From UBA8337 sp965662725 (GTDB lineage: Bacteria; Pseudomonadota; Alphaproteobacteria; RS24), in the NCBI GenBank assembly GCA_965662725.1, contig CBFIIT010000003.1, positions 21,125 through 85,124 on the forward strand: DNA of 64,000 nt, read 5' to 3'. The notes beneath the pieces are model-generated. The model did not search any database and was not told the DNA's origin. It worked only from the letters and a program-made list of their open reading frames with translations. Positions 25,456 to 34,062 of this stretch are shown piece by piece (position 1 is the first letter of the stretch; each line of letters opens with the position of its first letter). The translations under genes and the position numbers were made by a program.

Positions 25456-27114
25456 ATGCAACGCGATTTCTCTCTTCTCGACGCCGATGAAACGGTTTTT
25501 GATTTAGCCATAATCGGCGGCGGCGCGACCGGCGCGGCCATTGCCATGGATGCGGCCTTACGCGGCTTGCGCGTCGCACTGATTGATAAGGGCGATTTCG
25601 GCGCGGCCACCTCGGCCGGCTCTACCAAATTAATGCATGGCGGCTTGCGCTATTTGGCCAATGGCGAGATCGGTTTGGTGCGCGAAGGATTGCGCGAGCG
25701 GCGTTATTGGAGCCGCATGGCCAAGCATTTAGTGCATCCGCTACCGTTTTTATTACCGGTTTACAGCCAGACAAAGCCTGCGCGCCTGACGCTGGGACTT
25801 GGGCTTTCGCTTTATGATGGGCTGGCTTTTGATCGCAATTGGGCTGTGGACCCGATGCAAAAAATGCCCGGCTATCGCTCGATTTCCCCGCCGCAAAGCC
25901 GCGGGCTTATTCCTGATTTGCCGGAGCGGTTGGAAAGCGAAACGCTGCCGCCGCCGAAGCTAACCGCAGGTCTCTTATATCATGACGGGCAAATGCTCTC
26001 GCCCGAACGGCTATGTCTGGCATTGGTGCGCACCGCCATTTCGGCCGGTGCCGTGGCGGTCAATTATGCCGAGGCGCAAGCGTTTTTGCGTGACGGCAAT
26101 CGTATTATCGGCGTCAAAGTGAAAGACCGATTGTCGCGTAAAACTGCCAATCTTACAGCCGACCTCACCATTAACGCGGCCGGGCCTTGGGCTGATGAGT
26201 TGATGGGCGAGGCCGATGGCAAGAAGCTGACAAAGAAACTGACCCGTTCAAAAGGCATTCATATCATTACCCGCAATTTAACCCGCGGCGTCGCCTTGGC
26301 CATGCCGATCGGCGATGAGCATTTATTCATCACCCCCTATATGGGCATGAGCTTGCTGGCCACCACTGATACGAAATTTGATGCAGCGGCGGATAAGGCC
26401 AGCGTCACAAAAGCCGATATTGAAATGCTGTTGGATAAAACCAATCGCGCTTTACCGGCCGCCAAGCTGACGCCGAAGGATGTGGTTTTTGCCTATGTCG
26501 GTTTGCGGCCGCTAGTGACTGATATGGATGATACATCCGACACCACTTATGGCTTAAGCCGTGGCAGTGAGATTTATGACCATGCTGCGCAAGGCGGCAG
26601 CGAAGGACTTGTTTCTGCCTTGGGCGGCAAATGGACAACGGCGCGTCGCTTGGCCGAGCAAATTGTCGATTTGGCGCAACAAAAACTGCAAATGAAACCT
26701 TTTGCCTGTCGCAGCCATATAACCGCACTGGACTGCGCGCCGCGTGATGATTTGGGCCGCTTTATGGATGATATGCGCGCCGCTTTTCCGAAATATGAAA
26801 CCGCCAGTATTGATTTGATGAGCCGCCTATATGGCCGCTTACTGCCGCGCATGATGCAGGCTGATATAGAAGGCTTGCGCGGGCTGAAAGATGAATTATT
26901 GGCGACGCGCATTGCTTTTGCAGTTAGCGATGAAATGGCAATGACGCTGGAAGATATTGTGCTGCGCCGTTTAATCGAAGGCCAAATCGGCGCTTTGGAT
27001 GAGCGCCAAATAGACATTATTGCCGGCTGGCTGCAAAAACAGGCTGGGCTGAGCGATACCGAAATCACCCGTCAGAAAAAGGCCCTAATGGCCAAATTAA
27101 AACAACCCGCCTGA
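25456..27114 (+). CDS. glpD: Aerobic glycerol-3-phosphate dehydrogenase
   Basis: FAD enzyme that oxidises sn-glycerol 3-phosphate to dihydroxyacetone phosphate and feeds electrons to ubiquinone at the inner membrane. The 552-residue length fits. The FAD-binding motif is IIGGGATGAAIAMDAALRG, followed by TSAGSTKLMHGGLRYL, and the chain continues with TINAAGPWADEL, TRSKGIHI and SALGGKWTTARRLAE. Gene context is a divergent hydrolase; no glpK or glpF is nearby. The C-terminal cap domain is complete. Confidence 0.95.
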   Translation: MQRDFSLLDADETVFDLAIIGGGATGAAIAMDAALRGLRVALIDKGDFGAATSAGSTKLMHGGLRYLANGEIGLVREGLRERRYWSRMAKHLVHPLPFLLPVYSQTKPARLTLGLGLSLYDGLAFDRNWAVDPMQKMPGYRSISPPQSRGLIPDLPERLESETLPPPKLTAGLLYHDGQMLSPERLCLALVRTAISAGAVAVNYAEAQAFLRDGNRIIGVKVKDRLSRKTANLTADLTINAAGPWADELMGEADGKKLTKKLTRSKGIHIITRNLTRGVALAMPIGDEHLFITPYMGMSLLATTDTKFDAAADKASVTKADIEMLLDKTNRALPAAKLTPKDVVFAYVGLRPLVTDMDDTSDTTYGLSRGSEIYDHAAQGGSEGLVSALGGKWTTARRLAEQIVDLAQQKLQMKPFACRSHITALDCAPRDDLGRFMDDMRAAFPKYETASIDLMSRLYGRLLPRMMQADIEGLRGLKDELLATRIAFAVSDEMAMTLEDIVLRRLIEGQIGALDERQIDIIAGWLQKQAGLSDTEITRQKKALMAKLKQPA

Positions 27115-27248
27115 TAGAAACGCCATGAAGCCGACGCAGCAGTCTTGGCCTATTGACTAAAAGCCACGAAAATCAAAGCGCGAAAAATAAATGTAAAACG
27201 AAAGATTTTGCGTTAGCCTTTATCTCAGACAGTTTAGGGAGTGACGTC

Positions 27249-28229
27249 ATGAGTTTGGCACATCCGAAATTCGCTTATGAAAAAGGCCTGCATCAAATCG
27301 GCAATGGTGCTTATGCGTGGTTGCAACCGGATGGCGGTTGGGGCTGGTCAAATTCCGGTCTGGTGGTTGATGGCGATCAGTCGCTGGTCGTCGATACGCT
27401 GTTTGATGTGCCGCTGACCCAAGATATGCTGACCGCCTATGCCGATGCCGCACCGGCGGCGACAAAAGTCGATAAGGTCATCAACACGCATCACAATGGC
27501 GACCATTGCAATGGCAATTGCTGCTGCCCTGATGCGCAAATCATTGCGCATAAATTGACCGCCGAGCATATGGCCGGCGAGCCGCCGGAAATGATGGTCG
27601 GTTTTTTGGAAGCTGCGCCCGAGCTCGGCGATATGGGCGATTATTTCACTTCTTGCTTCGGCCCGTTTGATTTCAAATCGGTTGACCAACGCCTGCCCGA
27701 TACGCTGATTGAAGAAGAGACGACGATTAAGCTGGGCGATAAAGATATTCATCTCATTCCGGTCGGGCCGGCGCATACGCCGGGCGATACGCTGGTGCAT
27801 GTTCCGGCAGACCGTACGGTTTATACCGGTGATATTTTATTCATCGGCGGCCATCCGATTATTTGGGAAGGGCCGGTGCAAAATTGGATTGATGCGTGCG
27901 ACCGCATTATCGGCATGGATGTCGAAACGATTATTCCGGGGCATGGGCCGATTACCACCAAATCAGGCGTCGAAGAAGTGCGCCATTATTTGGTAACCAT
28001 GCGGCAAGAGGCGCGCGCGCGCTATGAAGCGGGCATGAATTATAAAGAGGCGGCGTTTGATATTGCGCTGGGTGTGTTTGATGATTGGGGCGACCGCGAA
28101 CGCATTATTGTTAATTGCGCCACCATGTTTCACGAGTTTGGCGCGCAAGACAGGCCGGAAATCACCGAATTATTTACCGGCATGGCCGAATATGCCAAAG
28201 CGCGGCCGCAGGAAAAATCGGCTGAATGA
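27249..28229 (+). CDS. Metallo-beta-lactamase-fold hydrolase with cysteine-rich insert
   Basis: MBL-fold hydrolase of 326 residues from the ATG at 27249, which has GGGAG upstream; the upstream in-frame ATG at 27153 adds an unlike leader. The metal-binding set is HHNGDH, a later PAHTPGD His, Asp in YTGDILF, and His in IPGHGP. Immediately after HHNGDH comes a cluster of four cysteines in seven residues (CNGNCCC), uncommon for the family. The stop overlaps the TusA-like ATG (ATGA). Resembles quinoprotein relay/SoxH-type hydrolases; function is not certain. Confidence 0.83.
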   Translation: MSLAHPKFAYEKGLHQIGNGAYAWLQPDGGWGWSNSGLVVDGDQSLVVDTLFDVPLTQDMLTAYADAAPAATKVDKVINTHHNGDHCNGNCCCPDAQIIAHKLTAEHMAGEPPEMMVGFLEAAPELGDMGDYFTSCFGPFDFKSVDQRLPDTLIEEETTIKLGDKDIHLIPVGPAHTPGDTLVHVPADRTVYTGDILFIGGHPIIWEGPVQNWIDACDRIIGMDVETIIPGHGPITTKSGVEEVRHYLVTMRQEARARYEAGMNYKEAAFDIALGVFDDWGDRERIIVNCATMFHEFGAQDRPEITELFTGMAEYAKARPQEKSAE

Positions 28230-28459
28230 AAGAAATTGATGCAACCGGCCTGAACTGCCCGATGCCCGTCTTGCGATTGCAAAAAGCCTTGCGGGATTTG
28301 GAAAGCGGCACGCGCATCATATTACTGGCCAGCGACCCGATGGCCGCAATAGATGTGCCGCATTTTTTAAATGAAAACGGCCATAAGCTGATGACACAAA
28401 GCGAGGCCGACGGGCCGGGTGATATGCAGATTTTAAAATTTGAAATTGAAAAAGCCTAA
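28226..28459 (+). CDS. TusA/SirA-like sulfur carrier protein
   Basis: Small 77-residue sulfur-relay protein. The conserved Cys11 is in LNCPMPVLR, the CPxP signature that carries persulfide sulfur from cysteine desulfurase to tRNA-modifying or other acceptors. The ATG overlaps the MBL-fold stop and the last bases overlap the stop of the convergent ArsC-like gene (CTAA). Co-translation with the MBL protein suggests a sulfur-related partnership, by inference only. Confidence 0.88.
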   Translation: MKEIDATGLNCPMPVLRLQKALRDLESGTRIILLASDPMAAIDVPHFLNENGHKLMTQSEADGPGDMQILKFEIEKA

Positions 28460-28800
28460 GCCCAAACCGCTTTCACATCATCGCTAAAGCCGACGGTTAT
28501 TTTAGAGCCGTCTTCAATAACCGGCCGTTTGATAAGGGTCGGATTGGCCACCATTAAAGCAATGAGATGCTCTTCATCTTCATTGGCTTTCTCGGCGTCA
28601 GAGAGTTTGCGCCAGCTAGTGCCGCGCTTATTGAGCAATTTTTCCATTGGTTGCGCTTTCAGCCAGCCCTTCACCATATCTTCGCTCAGCCCTTGTTTGC
28701 GAAAATCATGAAAGGCAAATTCGCAACCGGCCTCATCCAGCCAGACGCGCGCTTTTTTCACCGTATCGCAATTGGGAATGCCGTAAACCGTCAGCGCCAT
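28456..28800 (-). CDS. ArsC/Spx-family reductase-like protein (YffB type)
   Basis: Thioredoxin-fold protein of 114 residues, starting MALTVYGIPNCDTVKKARVWL, with Cys11 at the CxxT-like N-terminal position and the FHDFRKQGLSEDMVKGWL segment. The C-terminal RPVIEDGSKITVGF is typical of the YffB/ArsC-like subgroup, which is not a proven arsenate reductase. The ATG overlaps the Coq4 stop (TAATG), so it is translationally coupled to Coq4. Confidence 0.88.
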   Translation of the reverse strand: MALTVYGIPNCDTVKKARVWLDEAGCEFAFHDFRKQGLSEDMVKGWLKAQPMEKLLNKRGTSWRKLSDAEKANEDEEHLIALMVANPTLIKRPVIEDGSKITVGFSDDVKAVWA

Positions 28801-29528
28801 TATTCAGCCGCAGCGTAACCGGCAGTTTGCAGATCCGGCGTCATATCAATAATCGCGCGATAGCGGGTCGGGGTTTTAATGCCCAATTCAGCCCGCACAT
28901 CTTCCAATGGCAGCGTCAGTAAACGTTCCCAATCGGCACCCGGCAGGCCTTTGGCAAGTCGGCCAAGACGAAAACCTTCGCGAATGGCACCGCCAATACC
29001 AAGACCCGGCGCCTCTTTGCGCGAGACCAGATAGCCAAACAAAATAATCAGCAAAATACCCGGATTGCCAAGCTGGCGCCAAGTGACCGCCAGCAAGCAT
29101 AATTCGCCCAGCGCGTCGCGGCCATAGCCGGTTGAGACATGCCATAAATCATGCGCATCGCGTTGCCGCTCGTGATATTTAATTTGCGCAGCGCTCATTT
29201 CGCGTGTCTCATCACGCCCCTCAACCGAGGCTTCGGTAAGACCGTCAGCCGAAATTTGCTCGACCTCGGTAAAGCGCGCATAGCTGCGCCCCAAGCTGCC
29301 TTCGGGCAGGTTTTCCAACCATTTGCGGTCTTTCAAATATTCGACCAATGGCTTTTCGGCGGCGAGAATTTTTTCCGCATAAGCGGTTTTTTGAAACCGC
29401 TTAAACGCGCGCAAGCCGGAATTACCCGACATCGCTTCTAAAATAACGAAAACCTGTTTGGTGTCTTCCTTATCGGCAATCAGCTTTTTGATTGCCCCGC
29501 GGATTATCTGCAACTTGCTCATGGCCAT
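28800..29528 (-). CDS. Coq4-family ubiquinone biosynthesis protein
   Basis: Coq4-family protein of 242 residues from the ATG at 29528 (MAMSKLQIIR), preceded by GGAG. Coq4 organises ubiquinone biosynthesis and has been linked to removal of the ring C1 carboxyl group. The metal-binding signature HDLWH is present as AHDLWHVSTGYGRD, and the second conserved segment REAPGLGIGGAIREGFRLGR follows a hydrophobic stretch GILLIILFGYLVS. tRNA-Leu lies just upstream and the ArsC-like gene is coupled downstream. A ubiquinone hydroxylase gene, coq7, lies at 32.8 kb. Confidence 0.9.
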   Translation of the reverse strand: MAMSKLQIIRGAIKKLIADKEDTKQVFVILEAMSGNSGLRAFKRFQKTAYAEKILAAEKPLVEYLKDRKWLENLPEGSLGRSYARFTEVEQISADGLTEASVEGRDETREMSAAQIKYHERQRDAHDLWHVSTGYGRDALGELCLLAVTWRQLGNPGILLIILFGYLVSRKEAPGLGIGGAIREGFRLGRLAKGLPGADWERLLTLPLEDVRAELGIKTPTRYRAIIDMTPDLQTAGYAAAE

Positions 29529-29632
29529 GCGCTTGCTCCTAAATCTTGGCTGTAGTGTAAAACAGGCGAGGGTTGGCTGACAAGGGTCAGATGATATATG
29601 CGGCAAAATGCGGAATTTAGGGAAAAACTAAC

Positions 29633-29719
29633 TGGTGCCCTTGGGCGGACTCGAACCGCCACTCCCGTGAAGGAAACGGATTTTGAATCCGTCGCGTCTA
29701 CCAATTCCGCCACAAGGGC
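29633..29719 (-). tRNA. tRNA-Leu (anticodon CAA)
   Basis: An 87-base class II tRNA with encoded CCA on the minus strand. The acceptor stem is GCCCTTG with CAAGGGC (perfect). The anticodon stem-loop is GACGGATTCAAAATCCGTT with anticodon CAA, reading UUG codons. A long variable arm is followed by the T-arm with GGTTCGAGTCC. The TTTTT run just after may end the transcript. No integrase or attachment-site duplication lies next to it. Confidence 0.97.
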
Positions 29720-29794
29720 CAACCAGTTGACTGTCTTTGCCCGATAATGAGGGCGACGTCAATCTTCCAGCACAATTTGACGTGATTTTTTTGC

Positions 29795-31582
29795 CTATAG
29801 GGTGAAAGCGCGGCGATCGCGCACATCATCATCATGGTCATGGCGCCAAATTGACCGCGTTACCATGCGGGCATGGGTGAATAAATCAGCCTCGTGAATA
29901 ATGCCGATAAGTTTTTCATCTTCGATAACCGGCACTGCCTCGCCGACAAAATCAGCCATTTTTTGTTGCGCCGCCAAGGCCGTATCATGGGCTTTTAGAA
30001 CCAACGTATTGCTTTCAATAAAATCAATCGCCGCCGCATCGCCATTTTGTTCAACCAGCGCATAGAGGCAAATCTTTCCCAGCCATTTATCACCATCGCC
30101 GATAATATGTGCCTCTGCGCAGCGCGCGCGGCCCATTTGATGCATCGCGCCGCTTACCGTTTCATCGGCCTTAAGGGTCACATAATCAAGCGCCATAAGC
30201 TGTGTCACTTTAATGGCCTGCAAAGCCAAGCTCTCGCGACCAAGCGATAAATCGACATCTTTGGCCAGCAATTGCGGCTCAAAAACCGAGCGCGCATAAA
30301 GCCTCGAACTGATGAGATTGGCGGTAACAATCGTCACCATAATCGCCGTTGTCGCGGCATAATTTTGCGACAATTCAAACGCCAATAATATTAAAGCCAA
30401 TGGCGCGCCCAAAACCGAAGACGCCATTGCCGCCATGCCGGCCAGCACAAACAGACCAATATCAGGCAGATGACCGGTGAGCGGCATCAGCGCACCGTAA
30501 AATGCCGCTACCAAACCGCCCAAAGCGGCACCGGCAAACAACGCCGGGGCGACCAAACCGCCTTGAAAAAACAAGGTCACGCAAAGTCCGGCCAAGGCCA
30601 GCTTGGCAAGCAATAAAATCAATAAAACCGAAGCTGGCACATCGCCTTGTAAAATTGCCGAAATGACATCCAGGCCGGGGCCGATAATCGCCGGTGCAAA
30701 TTGCGCCGCGACACCAACCGCCAAACCGGCAAGCGCCGGTCGCGCCCAAAGCGGCAAAGACCAAGCCGACACACGCGCCCGCAAACGGGCCAAAGCGCGC
30801 ATCGCCGCCACGGCGACAAAGCCAATAACGACGCCCAAAAGCAACAGCAAAAATATATCCAACGGTCCGGCAAAGCGGGTCTGCAAAATCGGCAACACGA
30901 CAATATGCTGGTTCAAAACCTCGCCGGAAAACACATAAGCCGTGGCTGAGGCAATGGTGACGGGAGCAAAAAACCGCAATGAGTAATGCCGCAATACCAC
31001 TTCATGGGCGAATAAAATTCCTGCCAAAGGGGCAGAGAAAGCGGCAGAAATGGCGGCCGCCACGCCGGCCCCCAGCGCCATTTCGCCAAATTGCGGTGAC
31101 AATCTTGTGACCCGTTTCATACTCGCGGCCAGACTTGCACCGAGCACCACCAAAGGCCCGTAAAGACCTGTCGGCGACCCACCGCCCACCGCAATCACTG
31201 ATTTCAACAGACTGACATAGCCACCGGTGCGCGAAATATGCGGGTCGGGCTTATGCGCTGCATGAATGACATCGGCCAATTCAACCGGCGGCTGCGGGGC
31301 CAACCAGCTGATAAGCCCGCCGACTGCCAGACCGGCCGCTATCGGCACAAAAAACAATAACCAATTGAAACCGTTAAAGCCGATTGCGGTGACCGGCATA
31401 TCGGGCCGCCACAGGGCCAGCAAAACTTCTACCGCGCCAAAACTGGCCAGCGCCGCATAAGCCACGACAATACCCAATACCGAGCCGATAAGCGCAATGC
31501 CAATACCGAGCCTTAAACTCAAAGACATACGCGCGGCCAATGCCGCAATCAGCCGAGAGGCAAAATCAACCAAGCTGTTCAT
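29795..31582 (-). CDS. CLC-family chloride channel-like protein with C-terminal CBS pair; key glutamates replaced
   Basis: Voltage-gated-chloride-channel (CLC) superfamily protein of 595 residues with about ten hydrophobic segments and a C-terminal cytoplasmic part from about residue 455 resembling two CBS domains. Pore motifs are recognisable: GLYGPLVVLGAS (about 139-150) in place of G-R-E-G-P, AFSAPLAGILFAHE (181-194), and GGLVAPALFAGAALG. The position of the external gating glutamate is Tyr141 and of the internal proton glutamate is Val195, so the protein is predicted not to work as a proton antiporter. It lies upstream of tRNA-Leu; nearest gene across is divergent. Confidence 0.87.
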   Translation of the reverse strand: MNSLVDFASRLIAALAARMSLSLRLGIGIALIGSVLGIVVAYAALASFGAVEVLLALWRPDMPVTAIGFNGFNWLLFFVPIAAGLAVGGLISWLAPQPPVELADVIHAAHKPDPHISRTGGYVSLLKSVIAVGGGSPTGLYGPLVVLGASLAASMKRVTRLSPQFGEMALGAGVAAAISAAFSAPLAGILFAHEVVLRHYSLRFFAPVTIASATAYVFSGEVLNQHIVVLPILQTRFAGPLDIFLLLLLGVVIGFVAVAAMRALARLRARVSAWSLPLWARPALAGLAVGVAAQFAPAIIGPGLDVISAILQGDVPASVLLILLLAKLALAGLCVTLFFQGGLVAPALFAGAALGGLVAAFYGALMPLTGHLPDIGLFVLAGMAAMASSVLGAPLALILLAFELSQNYAATTAIMVTIVTANLISSRLYARSVFEPQLLAKDVDLSLGRESLALQAIKVTQLMALDYVTLKADETVSGAMHQMGRARCAEAHIIGDGDKWLGKICLYALVEQNGDAAAIDFIESNTLVLKAHDTALAAQQKMADFVGEAVPVIEDEKLIGIIHEADLFTHARMVTRSIWRHDHDDDVRDRRAFTL

Positions 31583-31655
31583 GCGCTGATGCTAAAGCAA
31601 ATCGGCGCGAGAAAAACCACTTTTATTGTGTGTTACACGTGGTTAATGTGCCGCC

Positions 31656-32237
31656 ATGTTACGTCGCTTATATGATTGGACTTTGGCCTTATCGGGCCAT
31701 CGCCGTGCCGGATGGGCTTTGGGGGGTATCTCATTTATTGAAAGTGCGTTTTTCCCGATACCGCCGGATCTCATGCTCGTTCCCATGGTCTTGGCCAATC
31801 GCGCCAAAGCCTGGCAATTGGCTTTCATCTGCACATTGGCCTCGGCCTTGGGCGCGCTTATGGGCTATGCCATCGGCTATGTGTTTTGGGAAACCATTGG
31901 CCAACCGATTATCGGATTTTACAATGCCGATGCGGCGTTTCAGCGTTTTGTCACTTTCTATGATGCATGGGGCATATGGATTGTGTTGGCTGCCGCCATC
32001 AGCTTTTTGCCGTTTAAAGTGGCGACCATTGCCAGCGGTGTTGCCGGTCTGGCGATTGTGCCGTTTTTTCTGACCGGGCTAATTGGCCGCGCCATTCGGT
32101 TTTTCGCCGTCGCCGCGCTGATTTATTATTTCGGTCCCCAAATGCGCCGCTTGATTGACCGCTATTTCAATATTCTATCAATTGCTTTCATTGCTCTTTT
32201 AGTGCTCGGCTTTTATCTCATCGGAGCCGCCGGATGA
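31656..32237 (+). CDS. YqaA/DedA-type (VTT-domain) membrane protein
   Basis: Integral membrane protein of 193 residues resembling the YqaA branch of the DedA/VTT superfamily. It has about five hydrophobic segments and the motif SFIESAFFPIPPDLMLVP, where E-x-x-x-x-P-I-P is typical of DedA family re-entrant loops, plus GVAGLAIVPFFLTGLIGRAIRFF. DedA-like proteins take part in lipid carrier recycling, but YqaA members are little studied. The stop overlaps the start of the dsbB-like gene (ATGA), suggesting co-translation. Confidence 0.88.
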   Translation: MLRRLYDWTLALSGHRRAGWALGGISFIESAFFPIPPDLMLVPMVLANRAKAWQLAFICTLASALGALMGYAIGYVFWETIGQPIIGFYNADAAFQRFVTFYDAWGIWIVLAAAISFLPFKVATIASGVAGLAIVPFFLTGLIGRAIRFFAVAALIYYFGPQMRRLIDRYFNILSIAFIALLVLGFYLIGAAG

Positions 32238-32755
32238 GTAAGCTGTCCGCCATGTCCCCGCTTGCTACACTCCCCACACTTGCCAAAAGGCTTGTCCTTA
32301 TATGGGGGCTGGCAGTGGCCATTATCAGCCTTGCTTTGGCCTCAGAATATTGGGGCGGGCTATTGCCATGCGCGCTGTGTTTAAAACAAAGATGGACGTA
32401 TTATCTGACCGTGCCGCTCTTAATGATTGCCTATTTTTACGCCCCTTATGCGCATGCCGCGACGCTTGGCTTGCTGCGCACAATCGGCGTCATATTTATA
32501 GCCGGTGCCGGTTTGGGCTTTTATCATGCCGGTATTGAATACGGCTTTTGGGCCGGACCGCCAAGCTGCGGCGGCGGTGGCGCACAAGCACAAGACACGA
32601 AAGCGCTTTTTGAGGCTTTGCAATCGGGCAAAATGGTGCGCTGTGATGCCCCAGCCTTCACCCTATTCGGCATTTCATTGGCAGGTTATAATATGATTGC
32701 CTGTTTGGTTTTGGCCGCATTGGCATTTTATCCGGTTCGGCAAAACGCCTCATAA
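32234..32755 (+). CDS. DsbB-family disulfide bond formation protein
   Basis: Inner-membrane thiol oxidase that re-oxidises a DsbA-type protein and passes electrons to quinone. The 173-residue protein has four hydrophobic segments. The first redox pair is in LLPCALCLKQR; later cysteines are in GPPSCGGGG and MVRCDAPAF, matching the second periplasmic loop pair. The N-terminal part has a short extra stretch. Its ATG overlaps the YqaA-like stop, and coq7 follows 28 bases after its stop. Confidence 0.9.
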   Translation: MSKLSAMSPLATLPTLAKRLVLIWGLAVAIISLALASEYWGGLLPCALCLKQRWTYYLTVPLLMIAYFYAPYAHAATLGLLRTIGVIFIAGAGLGFYHAGIEYGFWAGPPSCGGGGAQAQDTKALFEALQSGKMVRCDAPAFTLFGISLAGYNMIACLVLAALAFYPVRQNAS

Positions 32756-32783
32756 ATGAGTGATGAATGATGAGTGAAAAGCG

Positions 32784-33317
32784 ATGAGCGAAAGATTGGC
32801 AGAAATGATACGTGTCGACCATGCCGGTGAGCATGGCGCAGTGCGTATTTATGACGGGCAAAAAGCGGTCTTTGACAAGATTAAAGGCAAGGAAGAAACC
32901 GCCGCCATGGTCGCGCATATGGCTGAGCAAGAACAAGAACATTTGGATTATTTTGACGCGCTGATTACCGAGCGGGATATTCGCCCAACCGCGCTTGGCC
33001 CGTTTTGGGATATAGCCGGTTTTACCTTAGGCGCGGTCACTGCGCTGATGGGTGAAAAAGCTGCCATGGCCTGCACGGCGGCAGTGGAAACAGAAATTGA
33101 CGCGCATTATGGCGAACAATTGGACGCGCTGGCCGATAGCGATGACCCGCGCGATAAAGCCTTGGCAAAAAAAATTGAAAAATTTCGCGCTGATGAAGCG
33201 GAACATAAACATACGGCAATTGAAAATGGCGCCGAAGAGACACCGGGTTATGAAATGATGAGCCGGCTTATTCGCTTTGGCTGCCGTGTTGCCATTCGTG
33301 CGTCAGAAAAAATCTAA
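32784..33317 (+). CDS. coq7: 3-demethoxyubiquinol 3-hydroxylase (Coq7)
   Basis: Di-iron hydroxylase of ubiquinone synthesis, 177 residues. The six di-iron ligands are visible in three patterns: DHAGEHGAVRIY, AEQEQEHLDYF and ADEAEHKHTAIENGAE, with a further Glu in AAVETEIDAHY. It shares the region with coq4 at 28.8-29.5 kb. The region before the start has a near-duplicate GATGAGTGAAA/GATGAGCGAAA, so a start at the earlier copy is formally possible but not in the same frame. Convergent with the HNH gene. Confidence 0.93.
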   Translation: MSERLAEMIRVDHAGEHGAVRIYDGQKAVFDKIKGKEETAAMVAHMAEQEQEHLDYFDALITERDIRPTALGPFWDIAGFTLGAVTALMGEKAAMACTAAVETEIDAHYGEQLDALADSDDPRDKALAKKIEKFRADEAEHKHTAIENGAEETPGYEMMSRLIRFGCRVAIRASEKI

Positions 33318-33320
33318 AGC

Positions 33321-33923
33321 CTACGGCTCCAATTCCGTATCCCAATAGAGATAATCTTGCCAACTTTCATGGCAGTAATTGGGCGGGAATTTACGCCCGT
33401 TTTCATGCAATTCATAAACCGTCGGCTGGTGCGGTGTTTGGCGTGGCAGCATATTTGCCTGTTTTGGCATGCGGCCACCTTTTCTGAGATTGCACGGGCT
33501 GCATGCGGCAACGACATTTTCCCAAGTGGTGCGACCACCGGCGCGGCGCGGTATCACATGATCAAATGTCAAATCACCGGGCGTGCCGCAATATTGACAG
33601 CTAAACCCATCGCGCAAAAATACGTTAAAGCGGGTAAAGGCCGGATGGCGTGGCGGTTTCACATAGGTTTTGAGCGATACGACGCTGGGCAAAACAAACT
33701 CGGTTGAGGGGGAATGCACCACCGTGTCGTAATGCGACACTATATTGACGCGGTCCAACACCACCGCCTTCAGCGTATCTTGCCAAGACCAAAGCGATAA
33801 AGGGTAATAGCTGAGCGGACGGAAATCGGCATTTAAAACCAGCGCCGGACACGAAGCCGGATTCTTAAAATCAGGCGGCGCGGCTTTAACAAACTCAATC
33901 GCGTCTGAACCGGTTTTCTGCAT
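33321..33923 (-). CDS. HNH endonuclease-domain protein
   Basis: HNH nuclease-family protein of 200 residues. The zinc-binding pairs are CQYC and CSPCN, and the core motif is TFDHVIPRRAGGRTTWENVVAACSPCN. An upstream part (LNADFRPLSYYPLSLWSWQDTLKAVVLDRVNIV) is a distinctive N-terminal domain found in a widespread stand-alone chromosomal family. A GGAGATTACATA leader precedes the ATG. There is no intron, intein or phage context, so it is probably a housekeeping or repair-related enzyme of unknown role. Confidence 0.9.
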   Translation of the reverse strand: MQKTGSDAIEFVKAAPPDFKNPASCPALVLNADFRPLSYYPLSLWSWQDTLKAVVLDRVNIVSHYDTVVHSPSTEFVLPSVVSLKTYVKPPRHPAFTRFNVFLRDGFSCQYCGTPGDLTFDHVIPRRAGGRTTWENVVAACSPCNLRKGGRMPKQANMLPRQTPHQPTVYELHENGRKFPPNYCHESWQDYLYWDTELEP

Positions 33924-34062
33924 TATGTAATCTCCGATATAACCTCTTCGAATTACGCGGACAGAACGAATCGACCTATCCCATATTTATTATGCCTAAT
34001 TAGAGCCGATGACGGAAATGTGACACGTGCGCACCACTGATGCAAGCAAGGCGGCTTTTTGA

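Noticed and set aside
28456..28800. Arsenate reductase (arsC) call
   Set aside because: The protein belongs to the wider ArsC/Spx fold, close to the YffB type; no ars genes are near, and it is translationally linked to Coq4 instead.
33321..33923. HNH protein as a homing endonuclease or phage gene
   Set aside because: It is a stand-alone family with its own N-terminal domain, between housekeeping genes, with no interrupted gene nearby.
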